Shown here in pieces: positions 32,538 to 41,268 of a DNA stretch of 41,480 nt. Positions within the stretch are counted from its first letter, which is position 1, and every line of letters starts with the position of its first letter. Position numbers and translations under genes: made by a program. A model generated the notes under the pieces. The model made no database searches. It was not told the origin of the DNA and was given only the letters and a program-made list of their open reading frames with translations. This stretch comes from Cyanobacteria bacterium RI_101 (GTDB taxonomy: Bacteria > Cyanobacteriota > Cyanobacteriia > Cyanobacteriales > Microcystaceae): the NCBI GenBank assembly GCA_016471375.1, contig WGLZ01000023.1, positions 1-41,480 on the forward strand, written 5' to 3'.

Positions 32538-34556
32538 TTATGGCACAGGCTCCGCCGGCTGAGATTCGGCGCCGAGGGGAATCAGGGCGGCCTTGACTTG
32601 GATTTTTTGGAGCGCCCGCAGGAGCCGTTCCCCTTGGGGTCGATAGAGGGGAGTGGTTAAAATTTGGGGCGGATTGGCCATGGCCTGCCGGGCCTGCTGG
32701 AGAGAACAGCCGGAAATGCGGCTGAGAATATTGGCCCCTTCAAAGTCCGATTCCGCTAGGGCTAATTTCTCAATCCGTATCCGCCAGGTTTTCGGCGCCA
32801 GGTCGCGAATTTCAATCCGCTTGAGGCTGTCAATGGAAGCGAGAATAATCAATCGATCCCCCGCTTTTAAGGCCAGATCGTCCGAGGGCAGTAAACGGGA
32901 CTCCTGACCCGGCGCTTGATACAAAATGGGAATAACGCCGTAACCGTAGGCGACCTCCCCCAGCAGTAAACCGCAGAGGGTGTCCTGGGGTTCGATTTGA
33001 TATTCCGTCACCAGAACCGTTTGCCCCGGCAGACGGAAGAGATGGAGAATATTTTCCCCGAAGGCCGCCCCCACAAAGACTTCCGCCGCTAAACGATAGG
33101 TTTCCAAGACATGGGCCCGGGGCAACAAGCCCATCAAGCTCTGACTTAAGCCCTCCTTCCCCGTGCGAATCACCAAGTGGGCAGAGGGGTTTTGGCGCTC
33201 CGCCATCAGCGCCACCTCTAGGTTGAGTAAATCGTCGTCCGTGACGACCACAATGCTGGACGCCGTCGTTAAATTAGCCCGGTCTAAACTCTCCTGGAGG
33301 CCGTCGCTAATGACGGGAATATCCGGGAGAACTCGGGGGTCGATGGCGCCGGAGAGGGTAATGCCCACCGCGGGCTGTTTCCAAGTTTTCAGGAGTTTAA
33401 CCACCCGTTGCCCCACCCGCCCCAGACCGAGAATAATAATGTGATTTTGGTTGGGAATGGGCAGGCGCTTGCGAATAAATTGAAATTTGCTGGCGATCAG
33501 TTTTTCCGTTAAGAGCGCGTAGAGAATCCCCACAAAAGCGGTGCCCGTCAGGGTCAACAACAGCGCCACCGGTTGCAAAATCCAGGCGTTTTCCGGCGCT
33601 TCTTCTAGATCGCCAAAGACGTCCCCGTATCCTCCCAAAAGGAGGATCGCCGTCCGGTAAAAGGCCGACAGACCGTAACTGCCTGGCAAAGCAAAGTGTA
33701 AAACCGTTGTGCCTAAAGCAATCAACCCGAGGAGAATCGCCGCGGCCCAGAGAATAATAGGACGCTCCCCCAGGCTTTTTTGCCAGACTTGAAGACGCTG
33801 AACCCAAGGGTTTTCTTGATTTAAGCTCAACGGCCGCCCCGGTTTCGCCGTTTTTTCCGCCGTCGGCGCCAGACTCCAGTTGTCCAACAGCTCTAAGTAA
33901 ATCAGTCGGTCGCCCAGTTGAGGGGCCCCGTCGGCGCTCCAGAGGTGGAAGGAACGGGGGCAGGATTCCATCACCCGTTGGTGAAGTAGGAGGCGCCGGG
34001 CCCGGCTTTGCAGGTCTCGCAGTCGAAAGTTGTGGAGCCAGGGATGATTCGGCCCCAGTTGGAGTTGGACGACCCGCACCCATTGTTTTTCCAGTTCAAA
34101 AAAGCCCAAGGTGTCAGTGCCCAGCGCCGCGAGGGCGAAGGCCTGGGCCGGTAAGTCCAGAGGGTCGTAGGCGATAAAGTTGCCCAGTTGCCCTTCCAGC
34201 AGTTCGTTTAAATTTTTTTTACTAGAGCGCACCACCAGGCGAGTTTGGGGATTCCGTTGACGGATCAAGAGCGCCGTTTCGATATTGACCGGCTCGGTGG
34301 AGGTGAGCAGAAGCGCCGAGCGGCAGGTTTGCAGATCCAACCGGTCTAGAATCGGGGCGTAGGCGCAGTCGCCGATGATGAACTGGTCTAACAGATCCGG
34401 TAGGTCGGGGACTTCGTAACTGTCTTGGTTGTTTTTTTCAATGGCCCAGATAGGCACCCCAAACTGCTTGAGCGCCACCACGCACTGCTGACCTAAACTG
34501 CCCAGTCCGCAGACCAAGAAAGACTCGCTTCGGGGTTTGGCGTTTTTTTTGGCCAT
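32538..34556 (-). CDS. Two-RCK potassium-channel-like protein (TrkA-N)
   Basis: The 672-residue protein begins with an NAD-binding RCK domain (about 12-150; FLVCGLGSLGQQCVVALKQFG) and a TrkA-C-like region (about 160-225). Two membrane helices follow (about 266-290 and 326-350) with a pore-like loop between them containing GGYGDVFGD (GYGD at 309-312, the K+ selectivity-filter form). A second RCK domain (from 371; HIIILGLGRVGQRVVKLL) and a C-terminal RCK_C region (about 500-590) come next. It is probably a K+ channel or a related transport regulator in the plasma membrane, gated by nucleotide. One gene supplying RCK, pore, RCK in that order is unusual compared with pore-first channels. Confidence 0.88.
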   Translation of the reverse strand: MAKKNAKPRSESFLVCGLGSLGQQCVVALKQFGVPIWAIEKNNQDSYEVPDLPDLLDQFIIGDCAYAPILDRLDLQTCRSALLLTSTEPVNIETALLIRQRNPQTRLVVRSSKKNLNELLEGQLGNFIAYDPLDLPAQAFALAALGTDTLGFFELEKQWVRVVQLQLGPNHPWLHNFRLRDLQSRARRLLLHQRVMESCPRSFHLWSADGAPQLGDRLIYLELLDNWSLAPTAEKTAKPGRPLSLNQENPWVQRLQVWQKSLGERPIILWAAAILLGLIALGTTVLHFALPGSYGLSAFYRTAILLLGGYGDVFGDLEEAPENAWILQPVALLLTLTGTAFVGILYALLTEKLIASKFQFIRKRLPIPNQNHIIILGLGRVGQRVVKLLKTWKQPAVGITLSGAIDPRVLPDIPVISDGLQESLDRANLTTASSIVVVTDDDLLNLEVALMAERQNPSAHLVIRTGKEGLSQSLMGLLPRAHVLETYRLAAEVFVGAAFGENILHLFRLPGQTVLVTEYQIEPQDTLCGLLLGEVAYGYGVIPILYQAPGQESRLLPSDDLALKAGDRLIILASIDSLKRIEIRDLAPKTWRIRIEKLALAESDFEGANILSRISGCSLQQARQAMANPPQILTTPLYRPQGERLLRALQKIQVKAALIPLGAESQPAEPVP

Positions 34557-34619
34557 GACAGTAACCCGTGATCTTCGCTAACACCGCCATCCTACTCCCG
34601 TTTTTGCGGGAGAGCGCGG

Positions 34620-35408
34620 CTAAGCTTCGGGATCTGAGCCTAGGGCCTCTAATCGGCGCTGGATAGCTCGCAGTTGGGCTTCCATTTGATTGGCCCGGAG
34701 GCGCTCTTGCTCGGCTTTTTGCTGTTCCTCGTTGGCCCGGAGGCGTTCCCGCTCGACTAATTCCCGCAGGGTCTCAACCCGTTGGCGCTCTAGAGCCGCG
34801 TTTTGTCGCTCCGCTTCCGCCGCTTCCGTCGGCGAAGGAATGAGGGTTCCGTCTAGGGAAAAATACCTTAATTCTTGCCCCCAAACCCCCAAAAATAAAC
34901 CCAGTTCCTCGCTCCAAAGCCACCCCTGGGCGTTAGGTTCGATGGCTTCATACTGTCCTAAATGGAGTTTAAAGCCGGCAAACTCTAGGGTTTCCGGGGA
35001 AAAATAGAAATATTCCGGGGTGTGAAAGACGCGACCGTATAAATCCCGTTTTTCCCGTCGATCCACAGCGGAGGTGGATTCCGAGAGCAGTTCGATAATC
35101 AGGTCGGGATAGCGCCCCTCTTCCTCCCAGACGACCCAGGAGCGCCGGGGTTTGCGGGCGGTGTTTTTGACCAAAAAGAAATCGGGGCCGCGAAAATCCC
35201 GGTTCTTGAGTTGCTGACGACTGAAATAAATGGTTAAGTTAGCGCCGATGAAAAAATCCTGCCGGTCTCGCCAGAGCCATTCCAGACTAGCCACCAACAA
35301 CGCCAATTGCAGATAGTGTAGGGAACTCTCCATTTCTGGTTCATCGCTCCATAACTGGGTGGCGTCGGGCATTTGTCGCTCTAGTTCCCGGGCGGTCAGG
35401 GCGGTCAT
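34620..35408 (-). CDS. Uma2-family (DUF820) restriction-like protein with coiled-coil tail
   Basis: The 262-residue protein has an N-terminal PD-(D/E)XK-fold Uma2 domain (about 1-195) with GPDFFLVKN and YPDLIIELLSESTSAVDRREKRDLYGRV, containing the PD, E and downstream Lys/Arg of this fold. A long charged coiled coil of Arg/Glu/Gln/Ala heptads (about 198-258; AEAERQNAALERQR) ends it. Uma2 proteins are abundant in cyanobacteria, and their function, possibly nucleolytic, is untested for most. The gene stands alone on the minus strand, 63 bp upstream of the channel-like gene. Confidence 0.9.
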   Translation of the reverse strand: MTALTARELERQMPDATQLWSDEPEMESSLHYLQLALLVASLEWLWRDRQDFFIGANLTIYFSRQQLKNRDFRGPDFFLVKNTARKPRRSWVVWEEEGRYPDLIIELLSESTSAVDRREKRDLYGRVFHTPEYFYFSPETLEFAGFKLHLGQYEAIEPNAQGWLWSEELGLFLGVWGQELRYFSLDGTLIPSPTEAAEAERQNAALERQRVETLRELVERERLRANEEQQKAEQERLRANQMEAQLRAIQRRLEALGSDPEA

Positions 35409-35500
35409 GGGCTAAGACTCCTAGAGGAAGGGGTGCGACCATTATAACTAGGGGGAAAACTTGGGCGACGCTCCCGGTTCCTAGCCGTTAAAGGAGCGTT

Positions 35501-35620
35501 CCGCCCCCTATAATCCCCCAATTCTGGGCGACTTCGAACCCAGAAAAGCTCCGAACTCCCTCCAAAATGGGGGGGCTGGGGGGGGCAAAACGAGGCTGAT
35601 GGGTAGATGTGTGTACGCGG
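35501..35620. repeat. Degraded relative of the 174-bp MITE
   Basis: The block from CGCCCCCTATAATCCCCC through TCTGGGCGACTT, AGAAAAGCTCCGAACTCC and GGGGGGCAAAACGAGG aligns along about 95 bp with 751-842 of the intact MITE. It ends with TGTGTGTAC (35608-35616), equal to part of the MITE's right terminus, but has lost the left terminus and target duplication. It lies in the 403-bp gap between the Uma2 gene and rimP. No gene is visible in that gap; the rimP operon promoter should be in its right half. Confidence 0.7.
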
Positions 35621-35811
35621 CGGCGGGGATAACGGGGCGCCGGCGTGTTAAACTAGAGATTCCCTGCTCCCTCGGTTTCTAACCCTAGAGGGGTTTAAGC
35701 CTAGAGCCGAGACTCGGCGCTTTGACCGTCGGCAGGACAGGATTCCTTGTCTTCTTCCCTTGGATACCATCAGGAAGTGGGTTTAGCCCGCTTTTTTTAT
35801 TGCCTACCGCC

Positions 35812-36267
35812 ATGACCCATCCCCTCATTCCCCCTATCCTTGAGCTAGCAACTCCCATTGCCCAGCGCCTAGGGCTAGAGGTGGTGAGCGCCGTCTTCCA
35901 GACCAATAAAACCCCGCCGGTTCTGCGGCTGGATATTCGCAATCCCCAGGAGGACACCAGTCTGGATCATTGCGAGGCGCTGAGCCGGGAATTGGACGAA
36001 CAACTGGAAGCGACGGCGCTGATTCCCCACGCTTACGTTCTAGAGGTCTCCAGCCCCGGATTGTCCCCCATTCTGACCACAGAGCGAGACTTCCTCTCCT
36101 TCAAAGGGTTTAAAGTCGCCGTTGACCTAACGGAGGAGTACCAGAAACGGCGGCGCTGGGAAGGGGCGCTTCAGAGCCGGGACGAGACCCATCTCCATCT
36201 CCAGGTCAAAGGCCGAGCCATCGCCCTCCCGCGGGAATTAATTACGCAGGTTCAACTGGCCGACTAG
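35812..36267 (+). CDS. rimP: Ribosome maturation factor RimP
   Basis: The 151-residue protein (ATG at 35812, MTHPLIPPILELATPIAQRLGLEVVSAVF) has the two RimP domains. The N-terminal alpha/beta domain carries LRLDIRNPQEDTSLDHCEALSRELDEQLE and YVLEVSSPGLSPILTTERDF. The C-terminal SH3-like domain carries GFKVAVDLTEEYQKRRRWEGALQSRDE. It helps assemble the 30S subunit. It heads the rimP-nusA-ylxR-infB cluster, a widely conserved order. The longer open frame upstream (from 35722) lacks family similarity. Confidence 0.95.
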   Translation: MTHPLIPPILELATPIAQRLGLEVVSAVFQTNKTPPVLRLDIRNPQEDTSLDHCEALSRELDEQLEATALIPHAYVLEVSSPGLSPILTTERDFLSFKGFKVAVDLTEEYQKRRRWEGALQSRDETHLHLQVKGRAIALPRELITQVQLAD

Positions 36268-36309
36268 TTGGGGAATAGGGATTGGGGAATAGGGATTAGG
36301 CGTTAGGGA
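36268..36309. repeat. Heptamer tandem repeat (TTGGGGA/ATAGGGA), six units
   Basis: Immediately after the rimP stop the units TTGGGGA, ATAGGGA, TTGGGGA, ATAGGGA, TTAGGCG and TTAGGGA follow in exact 7-bp register; the first four form a perfect 14-bp duplication. It is the third heptamer-register tract in this window and again sits at a gene junction inside an operon. Confidence 0.75.
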
Positions 36310-36319
36310 TTACAGCGTC

Positions 36320-36410
36320 CAACCCCTTGATTTCTTCCCTGTCCTCCCTTCCCCCCCCGCTCCTCCCACTCCTCCCCTTCCCACCCTATCCTTACCCACC
36401 CAGAGTCACT
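36320..36410. other. Pyrimidine-rich leader of nusA
   Basis: Between the heptamer repeat and the nusA ATG at 36416 the coding strand is almost entirely C and T, with few purines over about 70 bases. No Shine-Dalgarno is visible. Translation of nusA may depend on ribosomal protein S1 or on unstructured leader RNA. A C-rich transcript segment could also matter for termination or attenuation, but no terminator hairpin with a T-run is present. Confidence 0.4.
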
Positions 36411-36415
36411 ATTCC

Positions 36416-37726
36416 ATGTCCCTTGTCAGCTTACCCGGTCTCCAAATCATGATTGAGGAGATCAGCCAACGCCACAATCTCCCCCGCTCCGCCGTGCAGG
36501 AAGCCCTGCGGGAAGCGCTCCTGAAAGGCTACGAACGCTATCGGCGCTCTCAGGATCTCAATCAAACCTTTGAGGAAACCCATTTCAAGAACTTCAGCAT
36601 CGAACTGGACACCGAGGAAGAAGGCTTCCGGGTGCTAGCGGTGAAAGAGATTGTGGAAACCGTAGACAATAGCGACCAGCAAATCTCCCTCAAGGAGGTG
36701 CAGGAATTTTCCAGCGAGGGAATTCTGGGAGACGACGTCACCTTGGACGTCACCCCCGACCAAAAGGATTTCGGGCGCTTGGCGGCCATTCAAACCAAAC
36801 AGGTGCTCCTGCAAAAACTGCGGGATCAGCAACGGAAGCTGATTCAAGAAGAGTTTCAAGACCTGGAAGGCACCGTGCTCAACGCCCGGGCGCTCCGCTT
36901 CGAGCGCCAATCGGTGATCCTCGCCGTCCAGAGCGGCTTCGGCCAGCCGGAAGTGGAAGCGGAACTGCCGAAAAAACACCAACTCCCCAACGATAATTAC
37001 CGGGCCAACGCCACCTTTAAGGTCTATCTCAAAGCCGTGAAGGAAGGCTCGCCCCGGGGCCCCCAATTGCTGGTTTCCCGAGCCGCCGCCGGTCTGGTGG
37101 TGGAACTCTTCACCGTGGAGGTGCCGGAAATCGAAGAGGAAATCGTCCGCATCGTGGCGGTTTCCCGGGAAGCCAACCCCCCCACCCGCTCCGTGGGGCC
37201 CCGCACCAAAATCGCCGTGGACACCTTAGAACGGGACGTGGACCCCGTCGGCGCCTGTATCGGCGCTCGGGGATCGCGGATTCAAGCGGTGGTCAACGAA
37301 CTGCGGGGGGAAAAAATCGACGTCATTCGTTGGTCGCCAGATCCCGCCACCTATATCGCCAACGCCCTCAGTCCGGCCCGAGTCGATCAGGTTTACCTAA
37401 TTAACGCCGAAGAGCGCCACGCCTTAGTGATTGTGGCGGAGGATCAACTCAGTTTGGCTATTGGGAAAGAGGGGCAGAACGTGCGTCTAGCGGCCCGTCT
37501 TACTAGTTGGAAAATCGACATCAAAGACCCCGCCGCCTACGAGCGGGAGAAAGAGTCCATCGAACAGGAAATCCGGGAACGGGCCGCCGCCCGGGCCGAA
37601 GCCCAAGCCCGTCTAGCCGCGGAGGAAGCGGAAGCGGAGGATTGGGAAGAGGAGACCGAGCTAGAGGAGGACGGGGAGTTCCTAGTAGAGGAAGAGGACG
37701 AAACCTTAGCGGGCGAGGAGGCCTAG
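36416..37726 (+). CDS. nusA: Transcription termination/antitermination factor NusA
   Basis: The 436-residue protein has the bacterial NusA order: an N-terminal RNA-polymerase-binding domain (about 1-130; MIEEISQRHNLPRSAVQEALREALLKGYERY), an S1-like domain (about 135-205), and two KH domains (about 215-375; GACIGARGSRIQAVVNELRGEKIDVIRW and QLSLAIGKEGQNVRLAARLTSWKIDI). A highly acidic Glu/Asp-rich tail (about 385-436) takes the place of the AR repeats of E. coli, as is usual in cyanobacteria. It modulates pausing and termination. Confidence 0.97.
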   Translation: MSLVSLPGLQIMIEEISQRHNLPRSAVQEALREALLKGYERYRRSQDLNQTFEETHFKNFSIELDTEEEGFRVLAVKEIVETVDNSDQQISLKEVQEFSSEGILGDDVTLDVTPDQKDFGRLAAIQTKQVLLQKLRDQQRKLIQEEFQDLEGTVLNARALRFERQSVILAVQSGFGQPEVEAELPKKHQLPNDNYRANATFKVYLKAVKEGSPRGPQLLVSRAAAGLVVELFTVEVPEIEEEIVRIVAVSREANPPTRSVGPRTKIAVDTLERDVDPVGACIGARGSRIQAVVNELRGEKIDVIRWSPDPATYIANALSPARVDQVYLINAEERHALVIVAEDQLSLAIGKEGQNVRLAARLTSWKIDIKDPAAYEREKESIEQEIRERAAARAEAQARLAAEEAEAEDWEEETELEEDGEFLVEEEDETLAGEEA

Positions 37727-37730
37727 CGCC

Positions 37731-37994
37731 GTGCCGCCAGGCTATCGTCGTTGTCTGACCTGTCGGCGAACGGCGCCGCGGGAGGAATTTTGGCGAGTGG
37801 TGCGAGTTCACCCCTCCCGGGAAATCCAGTTGGACTCCGGCATGGGGCGCTCCTGCTATCTCTGTCCGACGGCCGCCTGTCTCCAGGGCGCTCGCCAGAA
37901 AAATCGCCTCGCTCGGGCGCTGAAAGCGCCGGCGCCGGAGTCCGTTTATCAAGCCTTGGCGGCGCGGTTGCTCCCTCAGTCGGACTCAGTTTGA
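37731..37994 (+). CDS. ylxR: YlxR family RNA-binding protein
   Basis: The 87-residue protein starts at GTG 37731, 4 bp after the nusA stop, with GAGGAGG about 9 bp ahead inside the end of nusA. The DUF448 signature is present: RRCLTCRRTAPREEFWRVVRV, then GRSCYLCPTAACLQGARQKNRLARALKA. The RSxYLCP-type motif carries Cys where many members have Ala. It is a small, basic RNA-binding protein of the nusA-infB cluster with a reported nucleoid/transcription-linked role in some bacteria; the exact role here is not known. Confidence 0.9.
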   Translation: MPPGYRRCLTCRRTAPREEFWRVVRVHPSREIQLDSGMGRSCYLCPTAACLQGARQKNRLARALKAPAPESVYQALAARLLPQSDSV

Positions 37995-38116
37995 TCCCCC
38001 CTAGTCCCCCTTTGAAAGGCTACTGTGTATACACAAGTGTCCAGATCCCCCCTAACCCCCCTTGGAAAGGGGGGAATTCTCAAAGTCCCCCTTGCAAAGG
38101 GGGATTTAGGGGGATT
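37993..38116. repeat. CCCCC/GGGGG inverted-repeat element with an embedded MITE end
   Basis: Outer arms GATCCCCCCTAGTCCCCCTTT (from 37993) and TTGCAAAGGGGGATTTAGGGG (to 38115) are imperfect complements. Inside, CTACTGTGTATACACAAG (from 38020) copies the MITE right terminus and continues with AGATCCCCCCTAACCC as that terminus does. Two small hairpins, CCCCCC-TTGGAAA-GGGGGG (38056-38074) and CCCCC-TTGCAAA-GGGGG (38087-38103), follow. They lie between ylxR and infB and could slow transcription; no T-run is present. The element overlaps the ylxR stop. Confidence 0.65.
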
Positions 38117-38237
38117 CCCATAGCCTCTTGCTCTAACTTTCCCCAAATCCGGGCGGCGCCGCGCTAAATCCCGTCAATTTGCCGCTAGCATAGGGAATAG
38201 TCATTTCCAGTTAACCGTCCTTCTTTGGGGTATCGCA

Positions 38238-38327
38238 ATGGAAACCTGGTCAACGCCATCGGTAACGGTTTACAGCCTAACGGACGCTTTTTTGCCCACT
38301 GTATCTGGTCTTGCCATGATTAACTAA
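38238..38327 (+). CDS. Possible 29-residue leader peptide upstream of infB
   Basis: ATG at 38238-38240 opens a frame reading [21 protein letters not shown] and ending at TAA 38325-38327, 26 bp before the infB ATG. GGGG stands about 8 bp ahead, so it might be translated. It has no His- or Trp-type attenuator run and no known family. The rest of 38117-38353 shows nothing else I can support. Chance occurrence is quite possible. Confidence 0.2.
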   Translation: METWSTPSVTVYSLTDAFLPTVSGLAMIN

Positions 38328-38353
38328 ACTCACTCAACCCAGGGGGATTGTGG

Positions 38354-41239
38354 ATGAACAACGCCAAAGTCAGAATTTACGATTTATCAAAGGAACTCCA
38401 TTTGGAGAATCGAGAGATTTTAGAGGTGTGCGACGACCTCAACATTGCCTATAAAAGCCATAGCAGCACCATTAGCGAAACGGACGCCGAGCGGATTAAA
38501 GCCGCCGCTCCTAAATATCTAGCCCAGCGTAAAATCCCCCGGAAGAAGCTTCCCAAACCCGAGCAGAAGCAACAAATCGTCGCCATTCACCACAAACAAA
38601 CGGCTCCGACTCCCCCCGCTTCAGTTCCCGTTACCGCCCCCGCGACTGTGAGTTCTCCCCAGCCCCCCCAACTCCAGGCCCCCACCCCGCCGACCCCCCA
38701 GGGTCGCAATGGCGACGGCCCCCGCCCCCCCGCCCCCTCCCGCCCGGAAGCGCCGACGCCGGTTTCCCCGGAACTTCCCAAGGAGTCCAAATCCCTGCTC
38801 GCGCCCCCCAGTCGCCAGTCTCCCGGCGCGCCTAAACCGGCGCCGGCCAAACCCCAACGGCTAGAGACGGAACCGGCGGCGCCGCGCCCTCAAGCGCCCC
38901 AACCCGTCGTCTCGGCGCCGAAACTGGCGGACAAACCGACCCTAAAAGCCCCCGTCAAGGCCAAGGTGGAACTCCAGCGCCCCAAACCGCCCCAACCGGA
39001 GGAGGACGACAATTTACCGGAACTGTTGGAATTTCCCCTCCATCGCAAATCGGCGGCGCCGAAGGAAGAGAGCGTCGCGGACGGCGCGTTGGACCTCCCG
39101 GAAAGCGAAAAACCCAAACTCAAGCGCCCCACGCCGCCCAAAGCGCCGGTTAAGAAGAGCAAGTGGCAGGAGGAAGAGGAGGAAGAGCGGGCTAAAGCCA
39201 AGTTGGCCGCCAAGGGCAAGCGCCGGGCCGCCGCCGTGGAAGACGACGACGATCTGGATCTCGACCCGGACGCCTCTCTTCAACCCACTCTAGTCAGTCT
39301 GTCCATCGCTCGGCCCCCGAAACCCAAGTCCATGGCCAAAGCTCCCGCCGCCCCGGCGCCGACGGCCAGCAAGGTGAAAAAACCCACCCCCAAAGGGGAA
39401 GCCAGCGCCGCGCGGAGCCGCAACGAGCGCCGGGATCGCAAGGAAGCGGCCCAACGGCCGGAGAGCATTGTCCTCGACCGCAGTTTGACGGTGCGGGAAT
39501 TGGCGGAATTGCTGAAGGTGCCGGAAACGGACATCATCCGCAACCTCTTTACCAAGGGCATCGCCATCCAGATTAACCAGACCCTAGACGAAGACACCGC
39601 CCGCATGGTGGCGGAAGAGTTTGAAGTCTTGGTGGAAAGCGCCGAAGAACAGGCCGCGGCTACCAAAGTCACGGAAATGCTGGATGTGGACGACCTGGAG
39701 AACCTGGTGCGGCGCCCGCCGGTGGTGACCATCATGGGCCACGTCGATCACGGGAAAACCACCCTGCTGGACTCCATTCGCCAAACCAAGGTGGCCCAAG
39801 GCGAAGCCGGGGGCATTACCCAGCACATCGGCGCTTATCATGTGGAAACGGAGCATAACGGCCAGACCGAACAGATTGTCTTTTTGGACACTCCTGGTCA
39901 CGAAGCCTTTACCGCCATGCGGGCCCGGGGCGCTCGGGTCACGGACATCGCCATTCTGGTGGTGGCCGCGGACGACGGCGTCCAACCCCAAACTCGGGAG
40001 GCCATCAGCCACGCCCGGGCCGCGGAAGTGCCCTTGATTGTGGCTATCAACAAGGTGGATAAACCGGAAGCCAACCCGGACCGGATTAAACAGGAACTCT
40101 CGGAACTGGGTCTGGTTTCCGAGGAATGGGGCGGCGACACCATCATGGTGCCCGTCAGCGCCCTCAAGGGTCAAAACCTAGACGGCCTGCTGGAGATGAT
40201 CCTGCTGGTGTCGGAGATGGAAGAACTCTCCGCCAACCCGGATCGGCCCGCCCGAGGCACGGTGATTGAAGCCCACCTAGACCGGGCCCGGGGCCCCGTG
40301 GCTACCCTACTGGTTCAAAACGGCACCTTGAAAGTAGGGGACGCCATTGTCGTCGGCGCCGTCTTTGGTAAAATCCGGGCTATGGTCGACGACCGGGGCG
40401 ACAAAGTGGACGCCGCGACTCCCTCCTTCGCGGTGGAAATCCTGGGACTTAACGAAGTGCCCGCCGCCGGGGACGAGTTTGAGGTCTATCTCAACGAGAA
40501 AGAAGGCAAAGCCATCGCCGAAGAGCGGGCCATGAGCAACCGCCACACTCGACTCCAACAGGCCGCCACCTCCCGCAAGGTCACCCTCAGCACCCTCTCG
40601 GCCCAGGCCCAGGAAGGGGAGTTGAAGGAACTCAATCTAATCCTCAAAGCCGACGTTCAGGGTTCCGTGGAAGCGATTATCGGCGCATTGCAACAACTTC
40701 CCCAAAACGAAGTCCAAATCCGGGTCTTACTGTCGGCGCCGGGAGAAATCACGGAAACCGACGTGGATCTGGCCGCGGCCAGCGGCGCCGTGGTGGTGGG
40801 CTTCAATACGACTCTTGCCAGCGGCGCTCGTCAAACGGCGGATCAGGAGGGAGTCGATATTCGGGAATACGATATTATCTACAAACTCCTGGATGATATC
40901 CAGGGCGCCATGGAAGGTCTCCTCGACCCCGAAGAGATCGAATCGGCGCTGGGTCAGGCGGAAGTGCGGGCCGTCTTCCCCGTGGGCCGAGGCACAGTGG
41001 CGGGCTGTTATGTCCAGTCGGGCAAAATTATCCGCAACCGCAACCTGCGAGTCCGTCGCAAGGGCGAAATCATCTATCAGGGTATGATCGACTCCCTCAA
41101 GCGGATGAAGGAAGACGCCCGGGAGGTCAACGCCGGTTACGAGTGCGGCATCGGCGTCTCCAAGTTCAACGACTGGCAGGAAGGCGACATCATCGAAGCC
41201 TACGAAATGTCCATGAAGCGCCGGAGTCTCAGCGGCTAG
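38354..41239 (+). CDS. infB: Translation initiation factor IF-2
   Basis: The 961-residue protein (ATG at 38354, [23 protein letters not shown], with AGGGGG about 7 bp ahead; a TTG two codons earlier is not needed) has an N-terminal IF2-N domain, a long low-complexity Pro/Ala/Lys/Glu-rich linker (about 60-350), a second IF2-N-like region (about 375-430; [23 protein letters not shown]), and the G domain. G motifs are GHVDHGKT (about 461), DTPGHEAF (about 512) and NKVDK (about 566). C-terminal domains II-IV complete it. It delivers initiator fMet-tRNA to the ribosome using GTP. It is last in the rimP cluster. Confidence 0.98.
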   Translation: MNNAKVRIYDLSKELHLENREILEVCDDLNIAYKSHSSTISETDAERIKAAAPKYLAQRKIPRKKLPKPEQKQQIVAIHHKQTAPTPPASVPVTAPATVSSPQPPQLQAPTPPTPQGRNGDGPRPPAPSRPEAPTPVSPELPKESKSLLAPPSRQSPGAPKPAPAKPQRLETEPAAPRPQAPQPVVSAPKLADKPTLKAPVKAKVELQRPKPPQPEEDDNLPELLEFPLHRKSAAPKEESVADGALDLPESEKPKLKRPTPPKAPVKKSKWQEEEEEERAKAKLAAKGKRRAAAVEDDDDLDLDPDASLQPTLVSLSIARPPKPKSMAKAPAAPAPTASKVKKPTPKGEASAARSRNERRDRKEAAQRPESIVLDRSLTVRELAELLKVPETDIIRNLFTKGIAIQINQTLDEDTARMVAEEFEVLVESAEEQAAATKVTEMLDVDDLENLVRRPPVVTIMGHVDHGKTTLLDSIRQTKVAQGEAGGITQHIGAYHVETEHNGQTEQIVFLDTPGHEAFTAMRARGARVTDIAILVVAADDGVQPQTREAISHARAAEVPLIVAINKVDKPEANPDRIKQELSELGLVSEEWGGDTIMVPVSALKGQNLDGLLEMILLVSEMEELSANPDRPARGTVIEAHLDRARGPVATLLVQNGTLKVGDAIVVGAVFGKIRAMVDDRGDKVDAATPSFAVEILGLNEVPAAGDEFEVYLNEKEGKAIAEERAMSNRHTRLQQAATSRKVTLSTLSAQAQEGELKELNLILKADVQGSVEAIIGALQQLPQNEVQIRVLLSAPGEITETDVDLAAASGAVVVGFNTTLASGARQTADQEGVDIREYDIIYKLLDDIQGAMEGLLDPEEIESALGQAEVRAVFPVGRGTVAGCYVQSGKIIRNRNLRVRRKGEIIYQGMIDSLKRMKEDAREVNAGYECGIGVSKFNDWQEGDIIEAYEMSMKRRSLSG

Positions 41240-41268
41240 AGTCAATCCGTCTCCCCTCCTTGGGAGCT

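Noticed and set aside
33397-34083. 228-codon open frame on the minus strand overlapping the channel-like gene
   Set aside because: It lies wholly inside the real gene in another frame, its product is rich in Gly/Pro/Arg/Ser, and it has no domain; GC-rich DNA produces such frames by chance.
38056-38103. Rho-independent terminators between ylxR and infB
   Set aside because: The hairpins have G/C stems but no following T-run, and infB downstream is expected to be cotranscribed.
37751-38167. 138-codon frame overlapping ylxR and the following repeat
   Set aside because: It starts inside ylxR out of frame and runs through C-rich repeat DNA, giving a low-complexity Pro/Ser product.
39584-40174. 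196-codon frame antisense to infB
   Set aside because: It mirrors the conserved IF-2 G domain, so codon bias of infB keeps it open; there is no ribosome site or similarity.
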